This document shows, piece after piece, positions 1-8,123 of a stretch of 58,225 bases of DNA (positions are counted from its first letter, which is position 1; each line of letters opens with the position of its first letter). The notes beneath the pieces are model-generated. The model was not told the DNA's origin. It searched no databases and saw nothing but the letters and a program-made list of their open reading frames with translations. The position numbers were made by a program, and so were the translations under genes. Origin of the DNA: a virus; the IMG/VR virus record IMGVR_UViG_3300049811_000412, positions 1 through 58,225 of that record, one strand, 5' to 3'.

Positions 1-54
1 GCCTTGGCCCTTGCTGCTGCTGGGGCCGTTGGGGTCGCCAAAAGTGTAGCCTGA
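1..54 (+). CDS. C-terminal end of an unknown upstream gene (partial)
   Basis: An open frame runs from base 1 to a TGA at 52-54 and reads as an Ala/Gly-rich tail (ALALAAAGAVGVAKSVA). It would be the end of a gene entering from the left. Only 17 residues are visible, so neither function nor reality can be established. It lies about 100 bases before the oxidoreductase gene on the same strand. Confidence 0.3.
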   Translation, partial: ALALAAAGAVGVAKSVA

Positions 55-155
55 TCATCCGCCGCTGGTGTCAGCCATTGGGCCATGACTGGAGACAGCA
101 TCGAGCGAATCATAGGGTAGAACGGAGAGAACCCTGTCCTTTCGGTCACATCCCT

Positions 156-734
156 ATGACGAGTCGTGCGGTCTCCTTTTGGCTTCATTCCCAAGACCTG
201 ACCTTTCAACCTGAACCCGCCTTGCCACCTCAAGCCGACGTTGTCGTGATTGGAGGGGGCATCACGGGCATTTGCACCGCCTACTGGCTGAGTCAGTTGG
301 GCGTCCGGCCTGTGGTCTTGGAGCGAGGCAATCTGTCCTGCGGAGCGACTGGGCGCAACGGCGGGCATTTTGTCTTTGGGGCCAACCAAAGCTTTAAGGC
401 GTCCGTTGAGGATATTGGCCTAGAGGAAACCTTGGCGGTCTGGGACTTTACCCAGCAGAGTAGCCAGCTTTTGCAAGATGTCACGCATCGGCACAGCATT
501 GACTGTGATCTGCGGTTTAACCGATTGGTCGCCTTCGCGATGACGCCCGCCCAGGCCCAAGCCATCCGAGAAAACTGTGACTTCATGGCGTCCCATGGGC
601 TGGAGGCCACCTATTGGAATCAGGAGGACTTGACTACTCCCCGCGCTAAAGCGACGGGGATTCCCCGGAGGGATTACAGCACTTCTGAGTTAGGATCGTT
701 TCACCAGGAAGATCCCAAATTCTCAGACGCCTAG
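156..734 (+). pseudogene. FAD-dependent oxidoreductase (DAO family), truncated by an IS
   Basis: From ATG 156 the product begins with a Rossmann FAD-binding segment (VVVIGGGITGICTAYWL) followed by an ATGRNGG motif, as in D-amino-acid-oxidase-like flavoproteins. Native sequence stops after about 158 residues at base 629. From 630 the frame runs into the IS end, which adds about 34 foreign residues before the stop at 732-734. Family members are usually 370-450 residues, so more than half is missing and the product should be inactive. This is the only clearly host-type metabolic gene in the window. Confidence 0.75.
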
Positions 735-760
735 GCGAAGTCAAAACGCCTCTTGCTGGG
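630..760 (-). ncRNA. Predicted omega/reRNA of IS element 1
   Basis: Downstream of tnpB on the minus strand the element closes with a GC-rich hairpin whose loop carries CTTTAG, followed by GGGGAGTAGTCAA at the boundary. In characterised TnpB systems this right end is the guide-RNA scaffold, and the first flanking bases are the guide. Here the guide would start at 629 and read GTCCTCCTGATTCCAATAGG, taken from the oxidoreductase gene. The 5' limit of the RNA is a guess. Confidence 0.5.
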
Positions 761-1959
761 GTGCGTTGCATCCCAGTTACTTTTGCTTTGCGACCGATAT
801 TCCATGCCCCGTTGCAGTCGGCATTAACCTCAACGCCAGCGGCAGAGCGATAAGTTCCGCGCCGAATGCGTTTGCCTGAAGCCTTCCAACTCTCGGGTTT
901 TTCACCGTAGACGGGGATGGCATCAAGGTCTAACGCTGACGCTTGCGATGTATAACTTTCCTCCTGTTCAACAAACAAAATGCCGTGGGCCTCACAAAGC
1001 TGAGCAATGCGGTTTTTCAGCTTGGCCGTAGGAATCTGGACAAACTTTTGATTGGTCTTGCGGCCCATGCTGGCCTCGCTTTTTTGACCAGGGTTCCAGC
1101 CAAAAACAACCGTGCCAACACCGTACTTCAGGCAGTGGTTGACCACTGTGCGGGCCGCTTTGTTGACAGCATCGCGTATCTGGCGATTACGCTTGCCTGT
1201 CAGCTTATCCAGCAGCTTGCACCAGAAGGCTTGCTCCTTGCCGTCTTTGATGGTTGCAACCCGCTTGTTATAGCCCTGGTTGAGTGCCTTTAGATGCTTG
1301 CCATCAACGATGAAGCTATGGCCTTCGCTGTCTACGCAGGTCAGCCAGTTATCAATGCCGTGGTCAATGGCCAACGACTTCTCAGGGTCTAGCTCAACGG
1401 ATTCAGTGGGCTTGCCCGCACAAATCCAGACGGCATCAAAATAGCCCGCTCTGGGCACAATCTGAAGCTCTCTAACATCGGCCCAGTTGAGGTTGCTGGG
1501 GAAGGGTACAAAGATTTCAGGTAAGCCAAACCAGACCTTGCAGGCCGTTCCCATTGGCACCCTAACTTGGCCATCAACCAACTTAAGCCACCGCCTGGGG
1601 TAGCTGATCTGAAACATGCCACCAGAGCGGCGATAGTTGGGCGGCTTGGGCTTTTCAGTCAGTCCACTACTACGCCATAGCTTCAGCAGTTCACGGTAGC
1701 CCTTGAACGCCTCTCCAACGCTGATGCAGGTTTGCTGTGCAGCGCTGGTATAGAGCGCTTTCATGTGGGCGTTGTGCTTCATCTGGCTGGACAGCCAGCG
1801 ACCATTTGAGAATTTGCCAGCCTTGAAATACAACTGCCTAGCCAGATAAACCGTGCTGTTGTAGAGGCTGTTTGACTCCGTGCATAAATACTCCAGTGCG
1901 GCCCTTAGATCCGGGTCGCTAGGGAGTCGATTGACTTGCGCTGCAAAGGTTTTAGGCAT
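646..1959 (-). CDS. tnpB: RNA-guided nuclease TnpB (IS200/IS605), Zn-finger-less subtype
   Basis: This 437-residue TnpB-like nuclease has RuvC motif I as LAIDHGIDN and motif III as NADCNGAWNIG. At the usual motif II position (IVVEDL in typical TnpB) it reads VVFGWNPGQKSE, without the Glu. A Glu-rich LFVEQEESYTSQAS follows instead. The CxxC/CxxC ribbon of typical TnpBs is absent. Some TnpB subgroups are known to have a rearranged RuvC catalytic Glu, so it may still be active. Its 3' end overlaps the element end, as expected when the guide RNA is made from that end. Confidence 0.85.
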   Translation of the reverse strand: MPKTFAAQVNRLPSDPDLRAALEYLCTESNSLYNSTVYLARQLYFKAGKFSNGRWLSSQMKHNAHMKALYTSAAQQTCISVGEAFKGYRELLKLWRSSGLTEKPKPPNYRRSGGMFQISYPRRWLKLVDGQVRVPMGTACKVWFGLPEIFVPFPSNLNWADVRELQIVPRAGYFDAVWICAGKPTESVELDPEKSLAIDHGIDNWLTCVDSEGHSFIVDGKHLKALNQGYNKRVATIKDGKEQAFWCKLLDKLTGKRNRQIRDAVNKAARTVVNHCLKYGVGTVVFGWNPGQKSEASMGRKTNQKFVQIPTAKLKNRIAQLCEAHGILFVEQEESYTSQASALDLDAIPVYGEKPESWKASGKRIRRGTYRSAAGVEVNADCNGAWNIGRKAKVTGMQRTPARGVLTSPRRLRIWDLPGETILTQKCCNPSGESPSL

Positions 1960-2004
1960 AAAACAAGTATACTAAAATTGTAGATAAATGGGTAGTCATC
2001 AACA

Positions 2005-2409
2005 ATGCGAGATGAGTCAATTAACTACCGCCACGGCAACCACTCGGTAGGGCTGGCCCATGTTCACTTGGTCTGGATTCCGAAGCGGCGGAAAAAGGTT
2101 TTGGTTGGCAGCGTCAAGCTGAGGTTGTCCGCGATACTCAATGAAGTGGCCCTAGAGAATGGTTGGTTGGTTAAGGCTCTAGAAATAGCCCCCGACCACG
2201 TTCACATTCTGGTAGAACATGGCTCCCAGGTTGCCGTCCACCAAATAGTCAAAGCAATGAAGGGGCGTTCATCTCGACTGCTCAGGCAGGAGTTCCCCCA
2301 CCTCTGCAAGCTACCTTCCCTGTGGACTCGCTCATATTTTTACGACACGACGGGGAAGGTGAGCACGGCAAAGATCATGGCCTACATCAACGACCCTCAC
2401 CATGCCTGA
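2005..2409 (+). CDS. tnpA: IS200-type Y1 HUH transposase TnpA
   Basis: At 134 residues this is full length for the family. The HUH metal-binding motif is visible as PDHVHILVE (residues about 63-71), and the catalytic Tyr probably lies in IMAYINDPHH near the C-terminus. Such enzymes move single-stranded IS copies by cleaving and rejoining subterminal hairpin ends. It is transcribed divergently from tnpB, the IS605 arrangement. It is the only tnpA in the window, so it could mobilise related tnpB-only elements in trans if their ends are compatible. Confidence 0.9.
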   Translation: MRDESINYRHGNHSVGLAHVHLVWIPKRRKKVLVGSVKLRLSAILNEVALENGWLVKALEIAPDHVHILVEHGSQVAVHQIVKAMKGRSSRLLRQEFPHLCKLPSLWTRSYFYDTTGKVSTAKIMAYINDPHHA

Positions 2410-2484
2410 CGGCGGCTAAAACCGCTGTGTCGCTTTTCCGCCCCGCTCTAAAGAGACGGGGCTACCAAGCTCACGAGTTTTTAT

Positions 2485-3635
2485 CGTGTGGAATGATGCA
2501 CTGGCACTGATTAAGTCAACGCCGAAAGGCGAGACGTGGCCCAGTAATGCTGAGTTGCAGAAAATCTGCATCACCCAAGCCAAGCAGGCTGAGGGACGGG
2601 AATGGCTGGCCGAGGTCAGCAACATCCCGTTGCAGCAGTCCATTCAGGACTTGGGCGTTGCATTCAAAAACTTCTTCGACTACCGCAAGGGAAAGAGGAA
2701 AGGATCACGGGTCGGGTTCCCTCGGTTTAAGAAGAAACTCAACCAGCAGTCCGCTCGTTTTCGGAAGGGCGGGTTCTCCATCAAGGCCGGGAAAGTCTAC
2801 CTGGCCAAGATTGGGCACATCAAAGCCAAGTGGTCAAGGCCATTGCCCTCTGAACCTAGCTCTGTCACAGTCATCAAAGACTGTGCAGGACGGTATTTCC
2901 TGAGCTTTGTGGTGGAGGTGGAGCCTATCACCGTCGAACCCAAAAACCAAGGGGTTGGCGTGGATTTGGGCATTGAAACCTTAGCGACCCTCAGTACCGG
3001 GGAGAAAATCAAAGCCCCGGACACTCAATTTCTGGACAAGCACATTCGCAAAGGGAAGCGAAAACTCGCTAGGGCCATGAAAGGCTCGAAGCGGCGTGAA
3101 TCGTTGCGACTGGCCATTGCCAGGATGGAGGCTAAACAGCGCGACATTCGCCAAGACTTCAACCAAAAGCTGGCTTCTCGCCTAGTGCGGGAAAACCGTG
3201 TGGTGGTCTTGGAGGACTTGAACGTGGCGGGAATGGTGAAGAACCGTTCTCTGTCCAGGGCGATTAGTCGGGCTGGATGGCGGCAACTTAGAACCCTCTG
3301 TGAGGGTAAGGCCCACCTGATCCACGACCGGGAGGTAAGAACCATCAGCCGATGGGAACCTACATCCCAAGTGTGTTCATGTTGTGGCTATCGCTGGGGC
3401 AAATTGGACTTATCGGTGCGGTCAGTGTTATGTCTCAACTGCGGGGCCGAACACGACCGAGACATCAACGCCAGCGTGAATATCTTGGCGGCTGGGCAAG
3501 CCGACCCGAATGGGCAAACGCTAAGCTATGTAAGACCCCAATCTGGGGCAGCGGCTTGTTTGTCTACCCATCAGGAGTACGCTTAGTGCGGGCAGACTGG
3601 GAATCCTCGCGCCTTTAGGCCGAGGAGGATGTCAA
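2485..3635. mobile_element. IS200/IS605 element 2, left end lost
   Basis: Only the tnpB body and the right end remain. The right end has the hairpin at about 3605-3625 and finishes in GATGTCAA at 3635, the same terminal architecture as the other copies. It is itself inserted in the coding sequence of a third tnpB, which resumes at about 3636. A guide RNA from this end would read CCGTCGATGCAAACCTAAAC, part of that third tnpB. Confidence 0.75.
2486..3586 (+). pseudogene. tnpB: TnpB of IS element 2, 5'-truncated
   Basis: The product aligns by eye with the TnpB at 47208-48428 from residue about 32 onward (WNDALALI.. against YNDALAIV..). The N-terminal ~30 residues (RYQYRIYPTPQQ..) are gone, replaced by the end of element 1. 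RuvC motifs GVDLGIET, VVVLEDLN and DRDINASVNI and a CSCCG..CLNCG zinc ribbon are intact. The GTG at 2486 is only the first possible start. Loss of the N-terminal wedge region probably abolishes function. Confidence 0.85.
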
Positions 3636-4034
3636 CCGTCGATGCAAACCTAAACCGGGTGAATGCGGCGAGTTTCTGTCCAATGGTCAAGCTGCAAAGT
3701 CTGGCCTGAATAAAAGTTTTGCTGATGCTGGGATAGCTGGGTTCCTGAACGAGACCTTGCCTTATGTGGCTGAAAGAGCTGGTAAGCAAGTCGTGAAGGT
3801 CAACCCCGCTGGTACGTCCCAGCATTGTGCAATTTGCCTGAACCGAGTACCGAAGGAGTTGTCAGACCGCTGGCATAGCTGCCCCCACTGTGGAGCCTCT
3901 ATGCCGCGAGACGTGAACTCTGGGGTGCTCATCAAGAAAGTGGGCCTGGGACATCGGCTCACTATAAAACGCGAAGGTCGAAAGACTGGAGAAGCCCGCC
4001 CTCTACGCGAAGCGTGAGGGTCGGGAGTATGTCA
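3636..4034. mobile_element. IS200/IS605 element 3, right-end remnant
   Basis: After the tnpB remnant a hairpin (CCCTC..ACGC GAA GCGT..GAGGG, about 4000-4020) is followed by GGGAGTATGTCA, the usual right-end pattern. The boundary at about 4034 is set by the neighbouring gene, which reads up to that point on the minus strand and takes its stop codon (TGA) from the IS end. Confidence 0.65.
3642..4017 (+). pseudogene. tnpB: TnpB C-terminal remnant of IS element 3
   Basis: Reading from about 3642 without a start codon, the frame encodes about 124 residues typical of a TnpB C-terminus: an SNGQAAKSGLNKS segment, a CAIC..CPHC zinc ribbon and the RuvC-III Asp in MPRDVNSGV. It belongs to a different TnpB subgroup from elements 1 and 2. 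The N-terminal two thirds are absent, apparently lost when element 2 inserted and later rearranged. Confidence 0.8.
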
Positions 4035-4233
4035 CGCATAGCGGCGGTTGTTGTAGCGGCTAACCAGGGCGTCGTGAACTTCCTTGGCTTCCTGCATGGC
4101 CTGCTCGGCCCGGTCTTGAGTGGTAAATCCTCCAAGGTATTCGCCATTCCAGTCCCAGGCGTCGTAGGTGGTTTCGGCGCTGTTGATGGTTTTGTCGATG
4201 CGGCCTAGGCGGGTGGTATGAGGTGTAGGTCAT
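4032..4233 (-). pseudogene. Small hypothetical gene, frameshifted and cut by IS element 3
   Basis: Translation from ATG 4233 (overlapping the ATPase stop as ATGA) gives MTYTSYH and then leaves frame. Removing one C from CCACCCGCC near 4214 joins it to a sensible frame, RLGRIDKTINSAETTYDAWDW and onward, ending NNRRYA at a TGA supplied by the IS end. It would be the last gene of the 4.2-7.8 kb operon. The region could equally be an error or a true decayed gene; no family is recognised. Confidence 0.45.
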
Positions 4234-5612
4234 GGGGAAACCTCAGCCAGGGTGAATCGTGCAGGGGATTGTCCATCGCTAGCAACGGTGCCGTGATCAG
4301 TGGCCATACGGTCTAGGGCAAAGGCTATGTTTTCGGTCGTCAGTTTTTTGAGGTTTGTCGATTGTTGCCGCACTTCGCTAGCCAGCATGGGGGCATTGTG
4401 CTTTTCTAGGATGGCCAGGATCAGGTCAGCAATGTCTTCCACCACTACCGGGGGCACCATCTCAGCATCAGGGTCGAAGTTGGGCACCGCAACCCGGATC
4501 GGCGTGTCCTTTTGCCCTGGATAGTAGATATTGCAGTAGCCCGTGGGTACCGCTTTGCCGCCTTCACCAATGGTGCCGAGCATTTCGATTTCGAGCAACG
4601 ACTGGTCACGTTGGGCGGCTACCCCTGCTTTGCCGCCCAAGCTGGTTAGCGTGCGACCGTGGGCGATGAACAGGCTGTGCATGGCGATCTTGCGAATGTC
4701 GCTCATGCTACTAGCAAAGAATGCGGAGGCATCGGGGCAATGGCTAGACCAGTTGGTGAACTCTTCCGTGACGACGGTTAGGGGCTTGGGGTTGTACTCA
4801 GGGCGCTTGGCTAGTTCGGTGTAGCGGGCCTTCACCAGGGCTGCAAAGTGCTGTAGCCGTTCATTGCAGGCGGCGTAGTCCATCCCAGCCCCAGATACAG
4901 GTAGCCCTTTCCATGCACCATAGGCGGCGTGGGGGTCTAGCACCTCGATCATGTGCCCTGCCTTCATGCGCTCATTGATGAACCACTTTGCCAGGGTGCT
5001 TTTGCCGCTCCCTTGGGGGCCATAGATTAGCACCGCCGGATAAGCTAGGCATTCCCGGAGGATGTCGTGGGCGGTGGCCTCTGGTTTGGGCTCTGGGTCA
5101 TCGTCCCATTCCATCGTTGGCATAGGGGCAACGGGCATCGCCACGGGGGCAACAGGAGCCGCATGGGGCAATTCTTCGACAGACACGGGGGCAGGCTCAG
5201 CAGGGCGCAGGGGTTTCAAGATGCTGGCAATTCGGGCTTTGTTCGCGCCCCCGTTCAAAAACTTTCGCCCAGCCGCTTTGATGGGCAGCTTGCGGGCTTT
5301 GGCCTTGTTCAGTTCCACCAGCACTTGCTCTGGCCCACGGTATTCAACGTAGCTGTCGAACGTGGGGCCATCAAACAAGTGGGCCATAATGCCATCGTCG
5401 ATGGCGGCCAGGTGGTTGCTGGCTTCTTCGTTGCTATTCCACGATTGGAAAAACGATGCCCCCGCCAAGAATGCCCCTGCCACGGGGTTTAGTAGGGCCG
5501 CAACGCCAATCCCGCCAACGCCACCTCCAACCATCCAGATTTTGAACTCATCCTCTGGAATGGCTTTTTCAGCCCTAGCGATCCACTTCACTTCATCCAC
5601 TGTCCACTGCAT
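4230..5612 (-). CDS. Membrane-anchored P-loop ATPase (FtsK/HerA-like)
   Basis: This is a 460-residue protein. Near the N-terminus (about residues 27-55) is a Gly/Ala-rich hydrophobic segment (GGGVGGIGVAALLNPVAGAF) that could span the membrane, then a Pro-rich linker. The ATPase core follows, with Walker A YGPQGSGKSTLAKW (about residue 195) and a DPHAAYGAW motif reminiscent of the DPH/DPK..W segment of FtsK/HerA-type DNA pumps. A Walker B-like LTVVTEEFTNW comes after. GGAG lies before the ATG. It is the downstream end of a five- or six-gene minus-strand operon. The substrate is unknown; DNA transfer, packaging or export are all possible. Confidence 0.65.
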   Translation of the reverse strand: MQWTVDEVKWIARAEKAIPEDEFKIWMVGGGVGGIGVAALLNPVAGAFLAGASFFQSWNSNEEASNHLAAIDDGIMAHLFDGPTFDSYVEYRGPEQVLVELNKAKARKLPIKAAGRKFLNGGANKARIASILKPLRPAEPAPVSVEELPHAAPVAPVAMPVAPMPTMEWDDDPEPKPEATAHDILRECLAYPAVLIYGPQGSGKSTLAKWFINERMKAGHMIEVLDPHAAYGAWKGLPVSGAGMDYAACNERLQHFAALVKARYTELAKRPEYNPKPLTVVTEEFTNWSSHCPDASAFFASSMSDIRKIAMHSLFIAHGRTLTSLGGKAGVAAQRDQSLLEIEMLGTIGEGGKAVPTGYCNIYYPGQKDTPIRVAVPNFDPDAEMVPPVVVEDIADLILAILEKHNAPMLASEVRQQSTNLKKLTTENIAFALDRMATDHGTVASDGQSPARFTLAEVSP

Positions 5613-5623
5613 CTCAAAATCTC

Positions 5624-6409
5624 CTACGCTTTGCGCTTGCTAACAATGACTTGCTGCTTATTCAGGTACAGCACAACCTTCAACATCGCCTCGAAGACAA
5701 ACATCATGGCGACCAACATGCCGATATTTGGCCAGTTCAGTTGTCCCCATCGCCCTGTGAGAATGAGAAAAAAGAACTCTCGCAGTGAATCCGCCGGAGG
5801 GAACACCGTGGCGCACATCACAGCGTCCAATCCATACGCGACCCACATCCACCGTTTAGCAATGCGGATGCTGGAGGCAGAAACCTTGTTGTAGGCTTCC
5901 TTCAGCGCCACGGCTTCGTTGTCGTCGTCACTGTCAATGCTGAGCGAGTCGCCATTTTTGCGATGAGCTAGCAGGTTGCGAATTGCCTCTCGGTCATGCA
6001 GCAACACGACGTAGTAGGTTTCCGCAAACTGGAGTAGGCCCCAACTGGCAGTGCCACAAAACACAGCAACCCAGGCTGCTTGAGGCACCATCATCCCGTT
6101 GCTGGCAGCAAAGTCTTGGCCCATCCGAAACAATCGAATGTACGGCTGGACGTTCCACACACAGACGATGCCACCAACGGTTAGGGCGCAGGCCCACATC
6201 CCCCGCTGGACAAAATTGGTGAGCGATAGCTTTGAAGCCTTAGATGTTGAAAGAGTAGTGGCCATAGGTTTTGCTTTCGGGGGTTTGGCTGATGGTGGCT
6301 TGGGTAGCCCTTCGCTGGGCGGCACTGTAAAAAAGGACTGAGGCACACCCTGGTTTACGCTAAAGGGCGGCTGATTCGGTGGCGGGCTCGACGGGCGCGG
6401 GCTGAACAT
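5624..6409 (-). CDS. Proline-rich N-terminus, four-helix membrane protein
   Basis: The 261-residue product opens with a Pro/Ser-rich cytosolic-type region (residues 1-50). It then has hydrophobic stretches around GMWACALTVGGIVCVW, WVAVFCGTASWGLL, a weak one near VAYGLDAVMCATVF, and MLVAMMFVFEAMLKVVLYL. A polar loop with an acidic run (SIDSDDDNEA) separates the pairs. GGAGGT sits 7 bases before the ATG. It lies between the ATPase and a secreted-type protein, so a membrane complex with the ATPase is likely. Not recognised as a known family. Confidence 0.6.
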   Translation of the reverse strand: MFSPRPSSPPPNQPPFSVNQGVPQSFFTVPPSEGLPKPPSAKPPKAKPMATTLSTSKASKLSLTNFVQRGMWACALTVGGIVCVWNVQPYIRLFRMGQDFAASNGMMVPQAAWVAVFCGTASWGLLQFAETYYVVLLHDREAIRNLLAHRKNGDSLSIDSDDDNEAVALKEAYNKVSASSIRIAKRWMWVAYGLDAVMCATVFPPADSLREFFFLILTGRWGQLNWPNIGMLVAMMFVFEAMLKVVLYLNKQQVIVSKRKA

Positions 6410-6890
6410 TGTTGACCTCCTGGCCGTTTATGAACATGTTTTCTTCAAACTGTGGGAATTGCCGCAGACGGCTGAGCACAACCTCCCGATCTCCCGTGAA
6501 GGCAAACGACTGGGCCACGGGAAGCCCCTCGGCGTTGTGCTGCATGATGGCCGTGTTGCCATTGGCATCACACACAATCGTTCCGGCGGGGATGGGAAAC
6601 TGTGTCTCTGGATCGAGAACCACTTCGTTTTCGACTAGAGACACCCAATCGGTTTGGCCCCAATTCACCACAGGTTGGCAACCCAAAACGGTGTACCGTT
6701 CGTTGGCAATTTCGGCCATAGCCTTAGCCGAATCCTGCTGGAGCATTAGATCGGCATGGGTTGCCATGTCAGCATTAGACTGGTCGCGCATCGACTGAAA
6801 GTCGGCCAGAGTGCTATTAGCATTGCCTAGGCTGGGAATCGCCGCCACAAATGCAACCCCTGCTAGGCCCAAAGTAATCATCTGGTTCAT
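6360..6890 (-). CDS. Secreted or pilin-like hypothetical protein
   Basis: I prefer ATG 6890 (AGGGG upstream), giving 176 residues that open with MNQMITLGLAGVAFVAAIP, a signal-peptide or type-anchor-like hydrophobic segment. A helical region and a compact domain with two Cys (LGCQPVVNWGQ, IVCDANGNTA) follow. The open frame extends to 7067 with a basic sequence (about 59 more residues), so a longer form is possible. The 3' end overlaps the next gene by 50 bases. It may be an extracytoplasmic partner of the adjacent membrane protein and ATPase. Confidence 0.55.
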   Translation of the reverse strand: MNQMITLGLAGVAFVAAIPSLGNANSTLADFQSMRDQSNADMATHADLMLQQDSAKAMAEIANERYTVLGCQPVVNWGQTDWVSLVENEVVLDPETQFPIPAGTIVCDANGNTAIMQHNAEGLPVAQSFAFTGDREVVLSRLRQFPQFEENMFINGQEVNNVQPAPVEPATESAAL

Positions 6891-6930
6891 ATCTAGTCCC
6901 CTCTCGTAGACTCCCTGAAAACTCTCTAAC

Positions 6931-7026
6931 GCCCATCTAATGGGCCATCTGGCCATCTCGTAGCTATCTGGCAAGGCATCTGGAAGAGGCAATCTTAGAT
7001 AGGCTTTAGATGCCCTCCAGATGGGC
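6931..7026. repeat. Cluster of CATCTGG-like repeats
   Basis: Five direct copies of (C)ATCTgg/a (6934, 6946, 6954, 6965, 6977) and three inverted copies (AGATag/gc/gg at about 6998, 7009 and 7019) lie within about 95 bases just upstream of ATG 6890. If translation starts at 6890 this is a non-coding leader and possible regulator-binding array. If the long start is used, it is coding. Confidence 0.35.
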
Positions 7027-7072
7027 CGTAGCGGGTTCGCTGTGTCCTCCGCCATGGCCCATAGCAAACGGG

Positions 7073-7513
7073 CTACTTGGTATTGCTGCTGTCGGCAGTA
7101 GCGGTCAAGGAGGCCCGTGGCGTCGCCTGTGGTAAGGGCTGATAGGAGATCGGCCTCAAGGTCGGAGTTTGAATGGTCAATTTTTCGCCCGTCGGATGCG
7201 CTGCCATCAGCTGCCCCACATTGCGGGCGATTTGGTTGAAAAAACTGCCACCGCTGAGCACGTCATACAGCAGTTCTGAGGCTTGGTCGGCTACCCGCTG
7301 CGAGGCTTCTTGGTACTCATCCGCAACGGCTTGAATCCCTTGCGCACGGGCGGTTAGAGCCCCGTTGACTTGGTTGCGTAGCTGGGCAATTTCCGCCGCC
7401 ACTTGGGCACGGAAAGCCCGGTCGTCAGACCCCAAAGAAGCTGGCCCAGTCGGTTGCTGGGGCGGGGTTTGGGGCTTGTTGTTGCTGTTGGGGTCGAACC
7501 CTTTGTTGGACAT
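7073..7513 (-). CDS. Hypothetical protein, Gln/Pro-rich N-terminus, helical core
   Basis: 146 residues: a low-complexity Asn/Gln/Pro N-terminus (about residues 1-25), a long amphipathic helical region (AFRAQVAAEIAQLRNQVNGAL..EYQEASQRVADQASELLYDVL), then a Pro/Thr-rich tail. AGGAG is well spaced before ATG 7513, supporting this start although it lies 89 bases inside the preceding gene in another frame. It lies upstream of the secreted-type protein in the same operon. No family recognised. Confidence 0.55.
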   Translation of the reverse strand: MSNKGFDPNSNNKPQTPPQQPTGPASLGSDDRAFRAQVAAEIAQLRNQVNGALTARAQGIQAVADEYQEASQRVADQASELLYDVLSGGSFFNQIARNVGQLMAAHPTGEKLTIQTPTLRPISYQPLPQATPRASLTATADSSNTK

Positions 7514-7766
7514 GGTTGGCTTCTCCTAAGAACCGTTGGATGGACTCCTCTGAATACCCTTGCTGAAACCATGCAGCGATTTGAGCCAGGGCCATGCACT
7601 GAAGTTTCGTGAAGGCTTTAAGCCCCGGATCGACGCCCGCTAGGTTGCACCAGCGCCACATGGTTTTTTTCGAGATTTGCCGCCGCTCCCCTGGATACCG
7701 AATCCTCGATAGCTCAGCTATCACAAGGGCTCTGGCATACGTGGGAGGGGAAACAAACGGTTGCAT
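7425..7766 (-). CDS. Small helical protein with poly-Gln tail, first gene of the ATPase operon
   Basis: 113 residues. The middle (RRQISKKTMWRWCNLAGVDPG..FTKLQCMALAQIAAWFQQGYS) looks like a MerR-type or other winged-helix DNA-binding fold, followed by a QQQQQAPNPAPA linker. It is the promoter-proximal gene of the 4.2-7.8 kb operon. It overlaps the next gene by 89 bases out of frame, unusually long for this genome. It may regulate the operon; function is not established. Confidence 0.5.
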   Translation of the reverse strand: MQPFVSPPTYARALVIAELSRIRYPGERRQISKKTMWRWCNLAGVDPGLKAFTKLQCMALAQIAAWFQQGYSEESIQRFLGEANHVQQRVRPQQQQQAPNPAPATDWASFFGV

Positions 7767-7892
7767 GGGGGTTTCATAGAGGTTTCATAGCCTGAGGATA
7801 ACAGTCTTAGGTCACTTATGCAACGCAATTACATCGCTTTTGTGATGAGTTTGATAGAATGCCCGTGATTGCAGATAATTTGAGGATTGTTT

Positions 7893-8120
7893 ATGGGCGA
7901 TGCAATGGCACCGGATCGGAACCAGGTCACGTTGACGCTAAGCGACAGGGCGATGGAAGAATTTACCTTGGTAGCAGACTGGCTGGGAATGCCGCGCAAC
8001 ACGCTGATCCGGCAGGTGGTTGAGGCTCACCACCAGAACCCTAGCTTTGGCAATCTGGTACGCAGAGCAAGGACGGGGGACAAAGCGCCCACTAGCTATC
8101 ACACCGATGATGAGGACTAA
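7893..8120 (+). CDS. Ribbon-helix-helix (CopG-like) regulator
   Basis: From ATG 7893 the 75-residue product contains NQVTLTLSDRAMEEFTLVADWLGMPRNTLIRQVVE, a beta strand followed by two helices as in CopG/Arc DNA-binding proteins. A TTG two codons upstream is an alternative start. It is divergent from the 4.2-7.8 kb operon, with 120 bases between them, so it is a candidate regulator of that operon or of attachment-site functions. Confidence 0.6.
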   Translation: MGDAMAPDRNQVTLTLSDRAMEEFTLVADWLGMPRNTLIRQVVEAHHQNPSFGNLVRRARTGDKAPTSYHTDDED

Positions 8121-8123
8121 CCC

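Larger units (their letters stand above)
630..2484. mobile_element. IS200/IS605-family element 1, complete (tnpA + tnpB)
   Basis: Divergent Y1 transposase (tnpA, plus) and tnpB (minus) lie between two subterminal hairpins, at 638-658 and 2441-2461. The left boundary is fixed because the same end recurs at 58099 with a different flank. There, read on the minus strand, the element finishes in GTCAA, as in other TnpB elements. The right boundary is placed where similarity to the interrupted tnpB of the next element begins, and is uncertain by about 20 bases. No target-site duplication is expected for this family. Confidence 0.85.

Noticed and set aside
943-1293. Open frame antisense to tnpB of element 1
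   Set aside because: It lies wholly within the tnpB coding sequence, with no ribosome site and no recognisable product.
3757-4017. An independent small zinc-finger gene
   Set aside because: Upstream in-frame sequence and motif order show it is the C-terminal piece of a tnpB.
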